Shown in pieces: positions 34,101-41,241 of a DNA stretch of 64,000 bases. The stretch lies in NCBI RefSeq assembly GCF_003755185.1, contig NZ_RKIC01000014.1, positions 62,001 through 126,000 on the forward strand, given 5' to 3'. Position numbers and translations under genes: made by a program. The notes under the pieces are model-generated. The model saw nothing but the letters and a program-made list of their open reading frames with translations, was not told where the DNA came from and did no database searches. Within the stretch, counting starts at the first letter, position 1. Every line of letters starts with the position of its first letter. The stretch comes from Frigoribacterium sp. PhB24. GTDB lineage: Bacteria > Actinomycetota > Actinomycetes > Actinomycetales > Microbacteriaceae.

Positions 34101-34514
34101 CGGAGCAGCATCGATCCATCGCTGCGCCTGTTCCTTCGTCGGGTTCCTGTCGCCGGCGGAGTGGCTGCCCGAGTTGAAGTCGATGTCAACGAACAACGCA
34201 GGCAAGGCGACAACGTCGGCCTTCCTGCCCCGTCCCGGCCCGAAGCTGGGGCGGAGTCCCCCGACTCCCACCCAGACGTTGTCGCCCTTGCTCGCGGCCG
34301 TCGCCAGGACGTCCCAGGCAGCTGATGCGTCACTGATGGGGACGGCCGCGATTCCTCGGAAGGCCCCCCTGCGGCCGGTGACCTTGTCGACGGCCTGGCT
34401 GCAGATGCTCATGACCGTGCCTGTGGGCCACTCGTGACTGCCCCAGATCGCAGCGTGCTGCGCTGCCCAGTCCTGCTGGTCGAGAGCGATGCTCTCGGTG
34501 GTGGTTTCCCCCAT
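31200..34514 (-). CDS. Primase-helicase replication protein of the island
   Basis: This 1104-aa protein joins an archaeo-eukaryotic-type primase/polymerase domain to a C-terminal ATPase. The primase marks are ALFVDIDFNSGSH (metal-binding Asp pair), VKVFTGGGVHLYFVLDDLL and VLNIDAGVLADAARILRP within the first 230 residues. The ATPase has Walker A in SPPDAGKTQLLRAFQAF near residue 720, an acidic SIHDDFRVPQDRR and a later AIISGEALPGGGVGVLSRIL. The layout matches DUF927-type helicases of plasmids, phages and satellites. The ATG at 34514 has AAGGGAT upstream. It probably starts replication of the excised element. The sigma factor gene follows. The size is large for a satellite primase. Confidence 0.82.
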   Translation of the reverse strand: MGETTTESIALDQQDWAAQHAAIWGSHEWPTGTVMSICSQAVDKVTGRRGAFRGIAAVPISDASAAWDVLATAASKGDNVWVGVGGLRPSFGPGRGRKADVVALPALFVDIDFNSGSHSAGDRNPTKEQAQRWIDAAPPATVKVFTGGGVHLYFVLDDLLDPHTPDGAALLEAHKKFWMQLAGEDVLNIDAGVLADAARILRPAGTWNANQGRRTRLEFADGPRYSTTELLTRYPEASPLKPRRTKTRGTEPLPAAAGSTPGTSERVGDRFALTVPVSVFAEAVFGADERPQNGLTFPGPDGDLGPLDSARIYRARNGEPERLTIFDTAIQSVFGLNGQNHSWSSFDLLAHALGGPTGYRRAARLVADGERGGTWPLPFFTSLPAVLAPDVLRAFGITPAPQTVSLAPAPVTPVATVTGPQAVVLAPVGAWADDAAEAADEAALLDLLGPTSTSTPAAAEAPLTIARAVADRVPARFELEDGLRAYVWDDTASGETRHGIYKTVRFQLPDLTHGERLERISSWVAFKSRKTEQLTVDTQGRKVIAAEAKVTVTLARSDGRVRTQAGFTTAEAHSAKTVVDRLDVGVSLPISTVAREQVGNALRELGTDGGTDVVEAYGTLGWLKPDGGGWTYLAPAGSVDAQGTVPGFTVGSPPRSEEDSLLEAQLAYGFPDLPSDAAAIRTAASVIPAFLAITPTSHAAFAMLGLAFAAPLALSERTSVFLVSPPDAGKTQLLRAFQAFLTGNAYLSSWTGSSLPSATALGASITAKWARHAVSIHDDFRVPQDRRKADVVNLAVANVVQASYGGAGSGAKSTVDGGLKTASEAETCAIISGEALPGGGVGVLSRILAIDLPPGAVAMTPRDASPFDTFREAHPAAAQAIYGAYIRFLASRLDDAGTLRQFRTSNERLRTENAPRAGRSASNASVIGAGWAMLRLFAETAGFADLIPTQEDVVKALDDLAGANAALVLEANPAQAIVNAARDTIASKTGHIALHDGSMPTGEEATRLGWQWTARTATAGVYEPTRFEVGVLSEDRQYVVLRNQAVTDLKRRNLALEGLPMGQLNAGFLSLVKDGTTPGGKAPRAIAGETRPRGYVLPASAFDL

Positions 34515-35004
34515 GGTCGATCCCTTGTGATCCCGTCTCCGGGGCACCGCCACTCGGCGGCACACAGGGGAAAGGGGGCAGGAACGACGGAAAGTTAAGT
34601 GCCGGACTCATCTTTCTCTGGGGGCCGAACCCAACACGGCAGACGGGGGGTGGGCAGCCAGCTGTCGAGGGCCTGGGGCAGGTGACCGGAACAACGTCGG
34701 CTGGCGGGCAGGAACCTGCGAACCGTGGAGCCGGCTCTTGCTTCTAGATCTGCTGGTCTGGAGAGAAGAGAAGAGCTAACAGGCCTGCATCCTCGGGGGT
34801 TTGGCGCTGCCCCAGGTGCTGGCCAAGTCGTGTCCCAGCCCTGGACCGCTGGCCTGATCTCATGCAAGCCAAGGAATCTCGAGTGGCGGCTTAACTTCTG
34901 CCCGATCGTGACCCATCTGATGGGTGAGGGAGAAGAAGCCCCTCGTCTCCGCAAGAGACTCACCTGCGCCCCATCGAGGGCGCAACACGTAGGAAGAGAA
35001 CAGC
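34515..35004. other. Intergenic region of the island, possible origin or control region
   Basis: These 490 bases separate the leftward primase gene from the rightward small gene. They contain a purine-rich stretch (GGAGAGAAGAGAAGAG near 34760), the inverted repeat ACCCAT-CTG-ATGGGT at 34911-34925 and a GCGCCC/GGGCGC hairpin at 34966-34983. Divergent promoters must lie here. A replication origin is possible, but no iteron array was seen. Confidence 0.4.
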
Positions 35005-35277
35005 ATGTTCGAACAGCCCATCCGCCGCCCCCGCTACGCCGGCAAGTTCCAGGAGTTCGTCAGGACCTTGGACCCGGTGTCGCGCCAGAACCTCGCCCGG
35101 CTCCTCGACGACGACGACCTCACGGCCGCTGACCTGCAGCTCACCCTCAGCAGCAACGGTCTCGAACTCGGAACTACGAGCATCAACCGGATCCGGGCAG
35201 ACCGGAGGGCGGACCGCGAGGAGGCTGCCCGAGCGGAGCGCGCAGCCCGGCGCCGTCAGGCCAGCACGCGCGGCTGA
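35005..35277 (+). CDS. Small basic helical protein of the island
   Basis: This 90-aa protein has an acidic middle (LARLLDDDDLTAADLQLTLS) and a strongly basic Arg/Ala-rich helix at the end (RADRRADREEAARAERAARR). The N-terminus is FEQPIRRPRYAGKFQEFV. The ATG at 35005 has AGGAAGAG upstream. The pattern (short helical domain plus basic tail, TSINRIR) could be a small DNA-binding regulator. It is the first rightward gene after the central control region. No family is recognised. Confidence 0.65.
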   Translation: MFEQPIRRPRYAGKFQEFVRTLDPVSRQNLARLLDDDDLTAADLQLTLSSNGLELGTTSINRIRADRRADREEAARAERAARRRQASTRG

Positions 35278-35296
35278 GCCAGGTGGGCGCCAGACC

Positions 35297-35743
35297 TTAG
35301 ATCGAGATGGCGCCCACCCGCAGGTAGCCACTGCGGGCGAGGCTCAACAACAAGCCAGAAGCCGTCTGATGCTGAAGAGTCATGACATTGCCCCGGGGAG
35401 GCTGCCACCCTTCGGTGCCCGGGTGGACGAGAACGAGCGGTACGTCGCGGCGGAGCCACGGAGCCGAATCCCGGTCAGTGATGGTCCGGTCTCTGGTCAG
35501 TCGGTCGATCTCTGCCATCGTGCAGCCGTCAAGCGAGAACGTGCCAGCTGTCGTCGCCCGCTGCATCGATTCCGCCTGAAACTCAGTCGCAGCTACGACA
35601 GCGATCGCTCGCATCGCGGTCGGACGGTCGACGCCTTCACCGAAGTGCAGGTCGATGAGCGCCTCGATGATCTGGTCGGACGTACCGGTGAGAACCTCAC
35701 CACGAGAGCCAGGACCACTGGCATGGAGGAATGACTTCTGCAT
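35297..35743 (-). CDS. Hypothetical protein between replication and integration modules
   Basis: This 148-aa soluble protein has a plausible helical part (TSDQIIEALIDLHFGEGVDRP, AIAVVAATEFQAESMQRAT) and a second part with MAEIDRLTRDRTITDRD. The chosen start is the ATG at 35743, although the ribosome site is weak; the much longer frame to 36250 runs antisense through the excisionase and integrase and is rejected. It is read against its neighbours, and its stop lies 20 bases from that of the small gene at 35005. Position near xis/int suggests an island regulator, but no domain is recognised. Confidence 0.55.
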   Translation of the reverse strand: MQKSFLHASGPGSRGEVLTGTSDQIIEALIDLHFGEGVDRPTAMRAIAVVAATEFQAESMQRATTAGTFSLDGCTMAEIDRLTRDRTITDRDSAPWLRRDVPLVLVHPGTEGWQPPRGNVMTLQHQTASGLLLSLARSGYLRVGAISI

Positions 35744-35878
35744 GCTTGCGCCATGCGCGGCGAGCTGCCTGGCGCCCCGGAAAGCCGTAGCAACGCTGCT
35801 GGACCACGAGTTGCGACCTGCCGCGCATGGTGCTGGCGAGCCGGCGCCCGCCGGCGGAACCTGACCAGGAACGAAGCC

Positions 35879-36100
35879 ATGCCCGCCATCCTCGAAGCCC
35901 CCCGGCCAACGACTCTCCTCACCGCAGCCGACCTCGCCCGTGAATTCCACGTCACCCTCTCGACGGTCCGGTCTTGGCGCCTCAAGGGACTCGAGGGCAA
36001 GCCTGGCTACGGTCCCGTCGGATTCACGGTAGGGCGCCGCGTCCTTTACCGGCGCTCCGATGTCGACGCTTGCATCGCCACCAACTCGGGAACGCGCTGA
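35879..36100 (+). CDS. Excisionase/AlpA-like helix-turn-helix protein
   Basis: This 73-aa protein has a MerR-like winged helix: TLLTAADLAREFHVTLSTVR, then SWRLKGL and VGRRVLYRRSDVDACI. This is the pattern of small excisionases that bend DNA at the attachment site. The ATG at 35879 has CCAGGA upstream, so the longer frame from 35753 is not used. Its TGA overlaps the integrase ATG by one base (TGATG), so excision and integration are translationally coupled. Confidence 0.82.
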   Translation: MPAILEAPRPTTLLTAADLAREFHVTLSTVRSWRLKGLEGKPGYGPVGFTVGRRVLYRRSDVDACIATNSGTR

Positions 36101-37335
36101 TGGGCAGGAAGCCACTCGAGGTCGGTCACTACGGTCACATCCGAACGGAGATGCTGGCCAAGAGCAAATGGACAGCGACTGCCACGATGCGGGACTCCGA
36201 GACGGCCACGAGGCGAATCTCGGCGCAGGGTTCCTCCCCTTCTGAGGCAAAACGGCTCCTCAAGCTGAAGCTCGAGGCCCGCAAGGAGGACAACGAAGCA
36301 CAGGCGGTGTTGGGTCTCAAGCGTGCCGAGGACGAGCGCCAGGCGGCGGACGAGGCGAAGCGTGCGCTCAATCGGCGAACCTTCGCCTATGTGGCACACC
36401 GATGGCTGAAGGCGGCACGCTCGAAGGGCATGGCTCTGTCGAGTCTCGTGCGATACCAGGACCTATTGCGGCTCCATTTAGAGCCAGCTTTCGGGGACGA
36501 AGACATCTCGGCCATCGACATCGTGCAGCTCGACGACTTCCTTCAGGAGTTCGTCGAACGCGGGCAGATTTCTCAGGCGCGCTCTCTCCGCAGCCTGCTC
36601 ATGAACGTCTTCGGCTACGCGCACAAGAAGCAGTTCGTCCCCTTCAACCCAGCCCGAGCCACGGATTCCATCAAGCCCAAGACGAGTACCCCGACTGCCC
36701 TCACTGGCGTCGAGCTTGAGAGCATCCGAGATGCGGTCGCCCGCTACATGCGACCTGAACCTGGGCGTGGAGGCCCCACGCCTAGCGTGCCCGTCGACCT
36801 CATCATCGACACCATGTTGGGCGGCGGAGGACTGCGCATCGGCGAGGCGCTCGCTCTGCGCTGGACCGACCTCGACCTTGAGGGTGAAGAGCCGACCCTG
36901 CGGGTGCTCGGAACGACCGTCGAGGTGAGGAACGACCAGAACAACGGAACGGGCCTGCACCGACAGCCACGCACGAAGACGAAGTCGAGCATGCGCGCCG
37001 TCCGCGTGCCGGAGTGGCTGCGTACCCGGCTCGCAGAAGCGCCTCGAAACCCGAACAGTGACCTCGTCTTCTGTACCAAGTCGGGCAAGCCTCTTTCTCG
37101 CAGCAACGTCTATCGAGCACTGAAGAAAGCTCTGGACGATGCCGGCATCGAGCACTTCGTCCTCCACGACCTGCGCAAGACCGTCGCAACGGCTGTGGAC
37201 AAGTACGAGGGTCTCGCCGCCGCCAGCAGCATCCTGGGTCACTCCAACACGGTCATCACCCAGGCCTCATACGTCGAGCGAGCCGAGCTCAAGGCCGACG
37301 TCCGAGCCACCCTCGATGCTTTCGCACCTCGGTAG
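36100..37335 (+). CDS. int: Tyrosine recombinase/integrase
   Basis: This 411-aa site-specific recombinase has an N-terminal AP2-like/arm-binding region, a SAM-like core-binding domain (about residues 90-175) and the catalytic domain. The active-site Arg is in GGGLRIGEALALRW, the HxxR box in FVLHDLRKTVATAV and the nucleophile Tyr in LGHSNTVITQASYV. It catalyses insertion and excision of the element. Its start overlaps the excisionase stop. The nearest tRNA gene, tRNA-Arg at 40595-40667, has its 3' end facing the integrase, the usual target geometry. The two defence-like genes lie between. No attachment repeat was identified by eye. Confidence 0.93.
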   Translation: MGRKPLEVGHYGHIRTEMLAKSKWTATATMRDSETATRRISAQGSSPSEAKRLLKLKLEARKEDNEAQAVLGLKRAEDERQAADEAKRALNRRTFAYVAHRWLKAARSKGMALSSLVRYQDLLRLHLEPAFGDEDISAIDIVQLDDFLQEFVERGQISQARSLRSLLMNVFGYAHKKQFVPFNPARATDSIKPKTSTPTALTGVELESIRDAVARYMRPEPGRGGPTPSVPVDLIIDTMLGGGGLRIGEALALRWTDLDLEGEEPTLRVLGTTVEVRNDQNNGTGLHRQPRTKTKSSMRAVRVPEWLRTRLAEAPRNPNSDLVFCTKSGKPLSRSNVYRALKKALDDAGIEHFVLHDLRKTVATAVDKYEGLAAASSILGHSNTVITQASYVERAELKADVRATLDAFAPR

Positions 37336-37343
37336 AAGCAGCG

Positions 37344-37357
37344 AAGCAAGCTTGCTT
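37344..37357. repeat. 14-bp palindrome after the integrase gene
   Basis: AAGCAAGCTTGCTT is a perfect palindrome starting nine bases after the integrase stop. It could be part of a terminator or a recombinase or excisionase arm site. A low-GC promoter-like stretch (GATTGGATATACGG near 37460) follows and may drive the defence pair. Confidence 0.35.
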
Positions 37358-37584
37358 GTTGGGCTTCAGCAACTCGAGCCAGCCCAGCAGGAGACATGGC
37401 CCTACGTGTGAGTACTGGTGCCACTGACCGTTCGTAGCAGCAGCTGCCCGGGTGCCGGATTGGATATACGGCAACCAATTGCTGGACGTCTTCGTGCGAC
37501 CCTGTCTGGTGGTGTCGGGGACTTGTGCGAGGCTGCCGATGACGCGTCCTGACCGATGTGACGCCGCTTGCTTGGGGGATGAGC

Positions 37585-39198
37585 ATGATCGAACGAGTCA
37601 AGATCCGCGGTTTCCGAAAGTTCCGCAACCTGGACTTTCAGCCGCATCCGACGTTCAACGTGTTGGTGGGGAACAATCAGTCGGGGAAGTCCACTCTGCT
37701 TGAAGCGATCAGTCTCGCGGTCACGGGCCGCGTCAACGGCCGCCCAGCGAGCGAAGAGCTCCACCCGTATTGGTTCAATCGTGGTGTCGTCGCCGAGTTC
37801 TTCGCCGATCGGGCTGCCGGAGCAAATCCAGCACCGCCGACGATCAGCATTGAAGTGACGTTGCGGTCCAAGCCGGAATTCGCCGAACTGGTCGGTGCGA
37901 ACGATCTACTACAACCGACTGGACACGCACCAGGCGTCCGGCTCGTTGTCCGACTCAACAAGGAGTATCAGGCGGAGTTCGACGCGTACGTCAAGGACCC
38001 CAAGACTGCGCTACTGCCTACGGACTACTACACGGTTGAGTGGAGCTCATTCCAGAACGTTGTTCTCGCGCAGCGGCCTCGCGCGATGCGGCTCGCGATG
38101 ATCGACGCCCGCACCGTGCGATCCGGTGCCGGCGTCGACTACCACCTGAGGCAGATCGTCGGCGAGCACCTCAGCGCGGACGAGCAGATCACCATCTCTG
38201 CAGCCTTCCGGCAAGTCAAGGAAACACTCGCCACGGATCACCTCGCCGGCGTGAACACAAAGCTCGCCGACGGCGACGAGCTCCTGGACGGTGGTCGAGT
38301 GTCGCTGGCGATGGATCACTCCTCAAGAACGTCGTGGGACAGCAGCGTCGTTCCCCACGTGGACGAAGTGCCGTTCGCGTTGGCCGGGCAGGGGCAGCAG
38401 GCGGTGGCGAAGATCGTTCTCGCGATGCGCCGCCACGCGGAAGCTGCCGCCGCGGTGATGATTGAGGAACCTGAGAACCACTTGTCGCACGCCAACTTGA
38501 ACGTGCTGCTTGACCGCATTGACACGCTCTCCCATGCAGATCAGCAGGTATTCGTCACTACCCATAGTTCGTTCGTGCTGAACCGACTCGGGATTGATCG
38601 ACTCCGGCTGGTGTCCGATGGCACCGTGCAACCGTTCGGCGCGCTGCCGGCCGACACCGTCGGCTACTTCCGGAAGTTGCCCGGTTTTGACACACTCCGC
38701 CTCGTTCTTGCCGATCGGCTCGCCCTCGTTGAAGGGCCCTCGGATGAGCTGCTCTTCGACCGGTTCTACTCCGACCAGTATGGTCATCGCCCCATCGATG
38801 ACGGCATTGACGTGTTCTCGATGCGCGGCTTGTCACAGAAGCGTTTCTTGCAGCTAGCTGCACTCGCCGGTAAACGGTGCGTGATCCTCAGCGACAACGA
38901 CGACCGCGAGCAGACGGATCTGGACCTTGTCGTCGCTGGGCTGGGCGACCTAATCAGTGACGACCGGCGGCTGCTCTTCGGCACCGTCGGACACGGCACA
39001 ACATTGGAGCCGCAGATCCTGCACGTGAACGACGTCGACACGCTCCGCGAGGTTCTCGCAAAAGCAGCTCATGTCGACATCCAAAAGTGGATGGGCAACA
39101 ACAAGACCGAAGCAGCGTTGCGGATCGCAGACTCTGCAGTGACGCTGACGGCACCGTCGTACTTCGTCGAGGCGATGGAGTTCATCAATGAGCGGTGA
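37585..39198 (+). CDS. OLD-family ATPase/TOPRIM nuclease, GajA-like
   Basis: This 537-aa protein has an ABC-type ATPase followed by a TOPRIM nuclease, as in OLD-family enzymes and GajA of the Gabija anti-phage system. Walker A is GNNQSGKST (residues about 29-37), Walker B AAVMIEEPENHLSHANL (near 290) and the H-loop VFVTTHSSFVLN. The TOPRIM marks are LALVEGPSDELLFDRF (near 380) and VILSDNDDREQTDLDL (near 435). The start ATG at 37585 has GGGGGA five bases upstream; ATG 37579 is possible. GajA of Bacillus is about 578 aa, so this is slightly short. Its stop overlaps the helicase start by 11 bases. GC is visibly lower than in neighbouring chromosomal genes, which suggests transfer. Confidence 0.85.
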   Translation: MIERVKIRGFRKFRNLDFQPHPTFNVLVGNNQSGKSTLLEAISLAVTGRVNGRPASEELHPYWFNRGVVAEFFADRAAGANPAPPTISIEVTLRSKPEFAELVGANDLLQPTGHAPGVRLVVRLNKEYQAEFDAYVKDPKTALLPTDYYTVEWSSFQNVVLAQRPRAMRLAMIDARTVRSGAGVDYHLRQIVGEHLSADEQITISAAFRQVKETLATDHLAGVNTKLADGDELLDGGRVSLAMDHSSRTSWDSSVVPHVDEVPFALAGQGQQAVAKIVLAMRRHAEAAAAVMIEEPENHLSHANLNVLLDRIDTLSHADQQVFVTTHSSFVLNRLGIDRLRLVSDGTVQPFGALPADTVGYFRKLPGFDTLRLVLADRLALVEGPSDELLFDRFYSDQYGHRPIDDGIDVFSMRGLSQKRFLQLAALAGKRCVILSDNDDREQTDLDLVVAGLGDLISDDRRLLFGTVGHGTTLEPQILHVNDVDTLREVLAKAAHVDIQKWMGNNKTEAALRIADSAVTLTAPSYFVEAMEFINER

Positions 39199-40330
39199 GC
39201 TCGTCCTTGCGGTCGCCGGGTCGCGTAAGACGCAAGGCATTGTCGACGCCTGCGCTGACGCGCCAGCGGGGAGCCGGATACTCGTAGTCACCTACACCGT
39301 GAACAACCAGTTGGAACTACGGCGCCGGTTGGCCGCGGCCCGACCCGCTGCAACCGTCGATGTCTCCGGCTGGTTCATGTTCCTACTACTCAATGTCGTT
39401 CGCCCATACATGCCCTTCATGTTCCCTGGGCAACGCGTCACTGGCATGGACAATGACAGTCCATACCAGCAGTACGTAGGTAGGGAGGAGCGCCGCCGCT
39501 ACTTCACGTCCACCGGTTCTGCGCGCCGTGTTCATCTTGCGAACCTGGCGGTGCTGCTACTGCAGCGTGCTCATGCCCTGCCGCTGCGCCGGTTGGAAGC
39601 GTTGTACGACCACATCTACATCGACGAGGTACAGGACCTCGGCGGGTACGACCTAGAAGTGCTGGACTTACTGCTCGGAGGCACCGTCCCGCTGACAATG
39701 GTCGGCGATGTTCGGCAGGCCGTGATCTCAACTAGTCCCGAAGAACGCAAGCACAAGCAGTTCAAGAACATGAACGTTTGGCGCTGGTTTCAAGAACAGG
39801 AACGCAAGAACCAATTGACCATCACGCAACGGCACGAAACGTGGCGGTGCCATCCCGAAGTCGCTGCGTTTGCCGACGACCTCTTTCCGGACACGTGGGG
39901 CTTCGAACGGACGGTATCGCGGAACACCCGGCGCACCGATCATGATGGCTTGTTCCTGGTGCGCACCGAAGACGTCGACTCCTACATGACGGAGTTCGCT
40001 CCGCAGCCGCTGCGCTGGGACAGCAAGTCAGCGAAAGCGTTTGACCACATCGACTTCCTCACGTTCGGCACTTCGAAGGGCCTAACCCGGCAACGGATAC
40101 TGATTTTTCCGACGGAGAAGATGCGGAAGTTGCTGCAGAAGGGTGAACCGCTCGAGGACTTAGCCGCTGCAAAGCTCTACGTCGGTGTGACCCGTGCTGA
40201 GCAAAGTGTCGCGTTCGTTCTGGACAGGCCAGGCGAGTGCGTGCATCCATACTGGGCGGCGACAAGTGCTCCCGCCGAGCCAGACTCGCCAGAACATGTC
40301 GCCACAGCCGTAGTCACTGCGTCCGAATGA
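39188..40330 (+). CDS. Compact UvrD-like helicase, GajB-like
   Basis: This 380-aa superfamily-1 helicase-like protein overlaps the nuclease gene. It keeps Walker B (HIYIDEVQDLGGY), motif III (PLTMVGDVRQAV), a motif IV-V-like region (DFLTFGTSKGLTRQRILIF) and motif VI (KLYVGVTRAEQSVAFVL). The N-terminal P-loop reads AVAGSRKTQ, where UvrD helicases usually have GSGKT, so an Arg replaces the middle Gly. GajB of Bacillus is about 494 aa. The 1B/2B insertions seem reduced here. The overlap and pairing with an OLD nuclease indicate a Gabija-like system in which this partner senses or regulates. Helicase activity may be altered or absent. Confidence 0.82.
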   Translation: MSGELVLAVAGSRKTQGIVDACADAPAGSRILVVTYTVNNQLELRRRLAAARPAATVDVSGWFMFLLLNVVRPYMPFMFPGQRVTGMDNDSPYQQYVGREERRRYFTSTGSARRVHLANLAVLLLQRAHALPLRRLEALYDHIYIDEVQDLGGYDLEVLDLLLGGTVPLTMVGDVRQAVISTSPEERKHKQFKNMNVWRWFQEQERKNQLTITQRHETWRCHPEVAAFADDLFPDTWGFERTVSRNTRRTDHDGLFLVRTEDVDSYMTEFAPQPLRWDSKSAKAFDHIDFLTFGTSKGLTRQRILIFPTEKMRKLLQKGEPLEDLAAAKLYVGVTRAEQSVAFVLDRPGECVHPYWAATSAPAEPDSPEHVATAVVTASE

Positions 40331-40558
40331 GCGCCTCGGAAACAGATCGGTTGACCACCGCGAAGATGCGTGGGTGTCGCGGCCCGCAGGTCGACGCAAG
40401 CAGTCCGACTGGATATCGGCGCCACTCCACGCAGTGGCATCGTCTTGAGCATGCGTGTCCGGCCCGGCCGGCCGTGCGGCTGAGCACTCTGGCAAGTCGA
40501 GAATGCAGGAGAAGCGTATAAGTGGAGTTTTCAACGAGTGGCTGGCAGAAAAGCAAAA

Positions 40559-40579
40559 GGCCCGGTCTCCGACCGGGCC
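40559..40579. terminator. Hairpin terminator between the defence pair and tRNA-Arg
   Basis: GGCCCGGTC (40559-40567) pairs perfectly with GACCGGGCC (40571-40579) across TCC. A-rich sequence lies on the left (AAAAGCAAAA) and CTTCCTTGTG on the right. It can act in both directions: as the tRNA-Arg terminator on the minus strand and as a stop for the defence pair on the plus strand. Confidence 0.75.
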
Positions 40580-40594
40580 CTTCCTTGTGTTCTG

Positions 40595-40667
40595 TGCGCC
40601 TGGAGGGACTCGAACCCCCAACCTTCTGATCCGTAGTCAGATGCTCTATCCGTTGAGCTACAGGCGC
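40595..40667 (-). tRNA. tRNA-Arg (anticodon ACG)
   Basis: On the minus strand the sequence starts GCGCCTGTAGCTC and ends with the T-arm GGTTCGAGTCC followed by the matching acceptor CAGGCGC and discriminator A. The acceptor stem pairs seven bases. The anticodon loop CTACGGA gives ACG. CCA is not encoded. Its 3' end faces the integrase side, so it is the probable integration target of the island and its right boundary. Confidence 0.95.
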
Positions 40668-40706
40668 GTTTCGCTGGCCGATTGGCCAGAGGAAACACTA
40701 CACGAG

Positions 40707-40746
40707 GGAGGCGCGGGGCGCGAATCGAGGCCGACCCGCGCCTCCT
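40707..40746. repeat. Hairpin built from an inverted pair of the 11-bp dispersed motif
   Basis: GGAGGCGCGG (40707-40716) and CCGCGCCTCCT (40736-40746) form an inverted pair around about 20 bases. The hairpin is just downstream of the small acidic gene (stop at 40756, minus strand) and may be its terminator. The motif recurs through the following 15 kb. Confidence 0.6.
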
Positions 40747-40755
40747 CGGGTGTCG

Positions 40756-41046
40756 TCAGTAGGTGTGCTTGCCTTCGCCGTCGCCCTTGTAGTCGCCGAT
40801 CAGCTCGTCGACCTGGCCGGCCTCGGCCTGGCCGGGCCGGCGGGTGGGGCCGGCGTCGTCGGCCGGTCCGTCGTCGAGCGTGCGCGATCCGGTGTCGCCG
40901 TCGGGGTGGTTCTCGCTGGTGATCTCGACGGGACGGTCGTCCCGCTCGCCGACGGTGTGGTCGCCGTGCCCTTCGCCGCTGCTGTTGCCGCTGCGCTCGA
41001 GTTCGGTCTCGTCGGTGCCGTGCGGGTCGTCCGGGGTCTTCGTCAT
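40756..41046 (-). CDS. Small acidic, probably disordered protein
   Basis: This 96-aa protein is dominated by Asp, Glu, Gly, Thr and Ser (TKTPDDPHGTDETELERSGN, HGDHTVGERDDRPVEITSEN) and ends DELIGDYKGDGEGKHTY. It has no hydrophobic core and is probably intrinsically disordered. The ATG at 41046 has a full AGGAGG seven bases upstream. The 1008-base frame that contains it runs antisense through the ArsR gene and is not used. A second protein of similar character is at 51768-52085. No family is recognised. Confidence 0.65.
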   Translation of the reverse strand: MTKTPDDPHGTDETELERSGNSSGEGHGDHTVGERDDRPVEITSENHPDGDTGSRTLDDGPADDAGPTRRPGQAEAGQVDELIGDYKGDGEGKHTY

Positions 41047-41196
41047 CGGGTTCCTCCTGCGTGCCGGGCTGTCCGGCCGTCGTGGTTCGAGCTTGCGCCG
41101 CGGACCCGCCGTCCGCCCACGACACCCACCACACTCACGGCTCGACGGACCGACGCGCGGCCCGGCATGAGCCGGTCGCACGAGCCCGCGACTCCA

Positions 41197-41225
41197 CAAC
41201 ATCTCTTGCGCAACATCTCTTGCGC
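41197..41225. promoter_or_regulatory. ArsR operator with two 14-bp direct repeats over the promoter
   Basis: CAACATCTCTTGCG occurs twice in tandem (41197-41210 and 41211-41224). Inside it, GCGCAA-N6-TTGCGC (41208-41225) is a perfect inverted repeat. A -10 like TAGGGT follows at 41229-41234, seven bases before the ArsR start. Binding here would block the promoter, so the ArsR protein is probably autoregulated. Confidence 0.6.
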
Positions 41226-41241
41226 ATCTAGGGTCGACCGC

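Noticed and set aside
34595-34963. 123-codon minus-strand frame in the island control region
   Set aside because: It is Pro/Arg/Ser-rich, has no ribosome site and no domain, and occupies the region where divergent promoters must lie.
27000-36000. Attachment-site copy of the tRNA-Arg 3' end at the left edge of the island
   Set aside because: I looked for GGACTCGAACCCCC and nearby tRNA sequence and found none. The short TCGAACC matches at 30893, 33080 and 33731 are inside genes and too short. The left boundary remains open.
35297-36250. A 317-codon minus-strand frame
   Set aside because: Its first 168 codons run antisense through the excisionase and the start of the integrase and look compositional. 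Only the part from ATG 35743 is kept as a gene.
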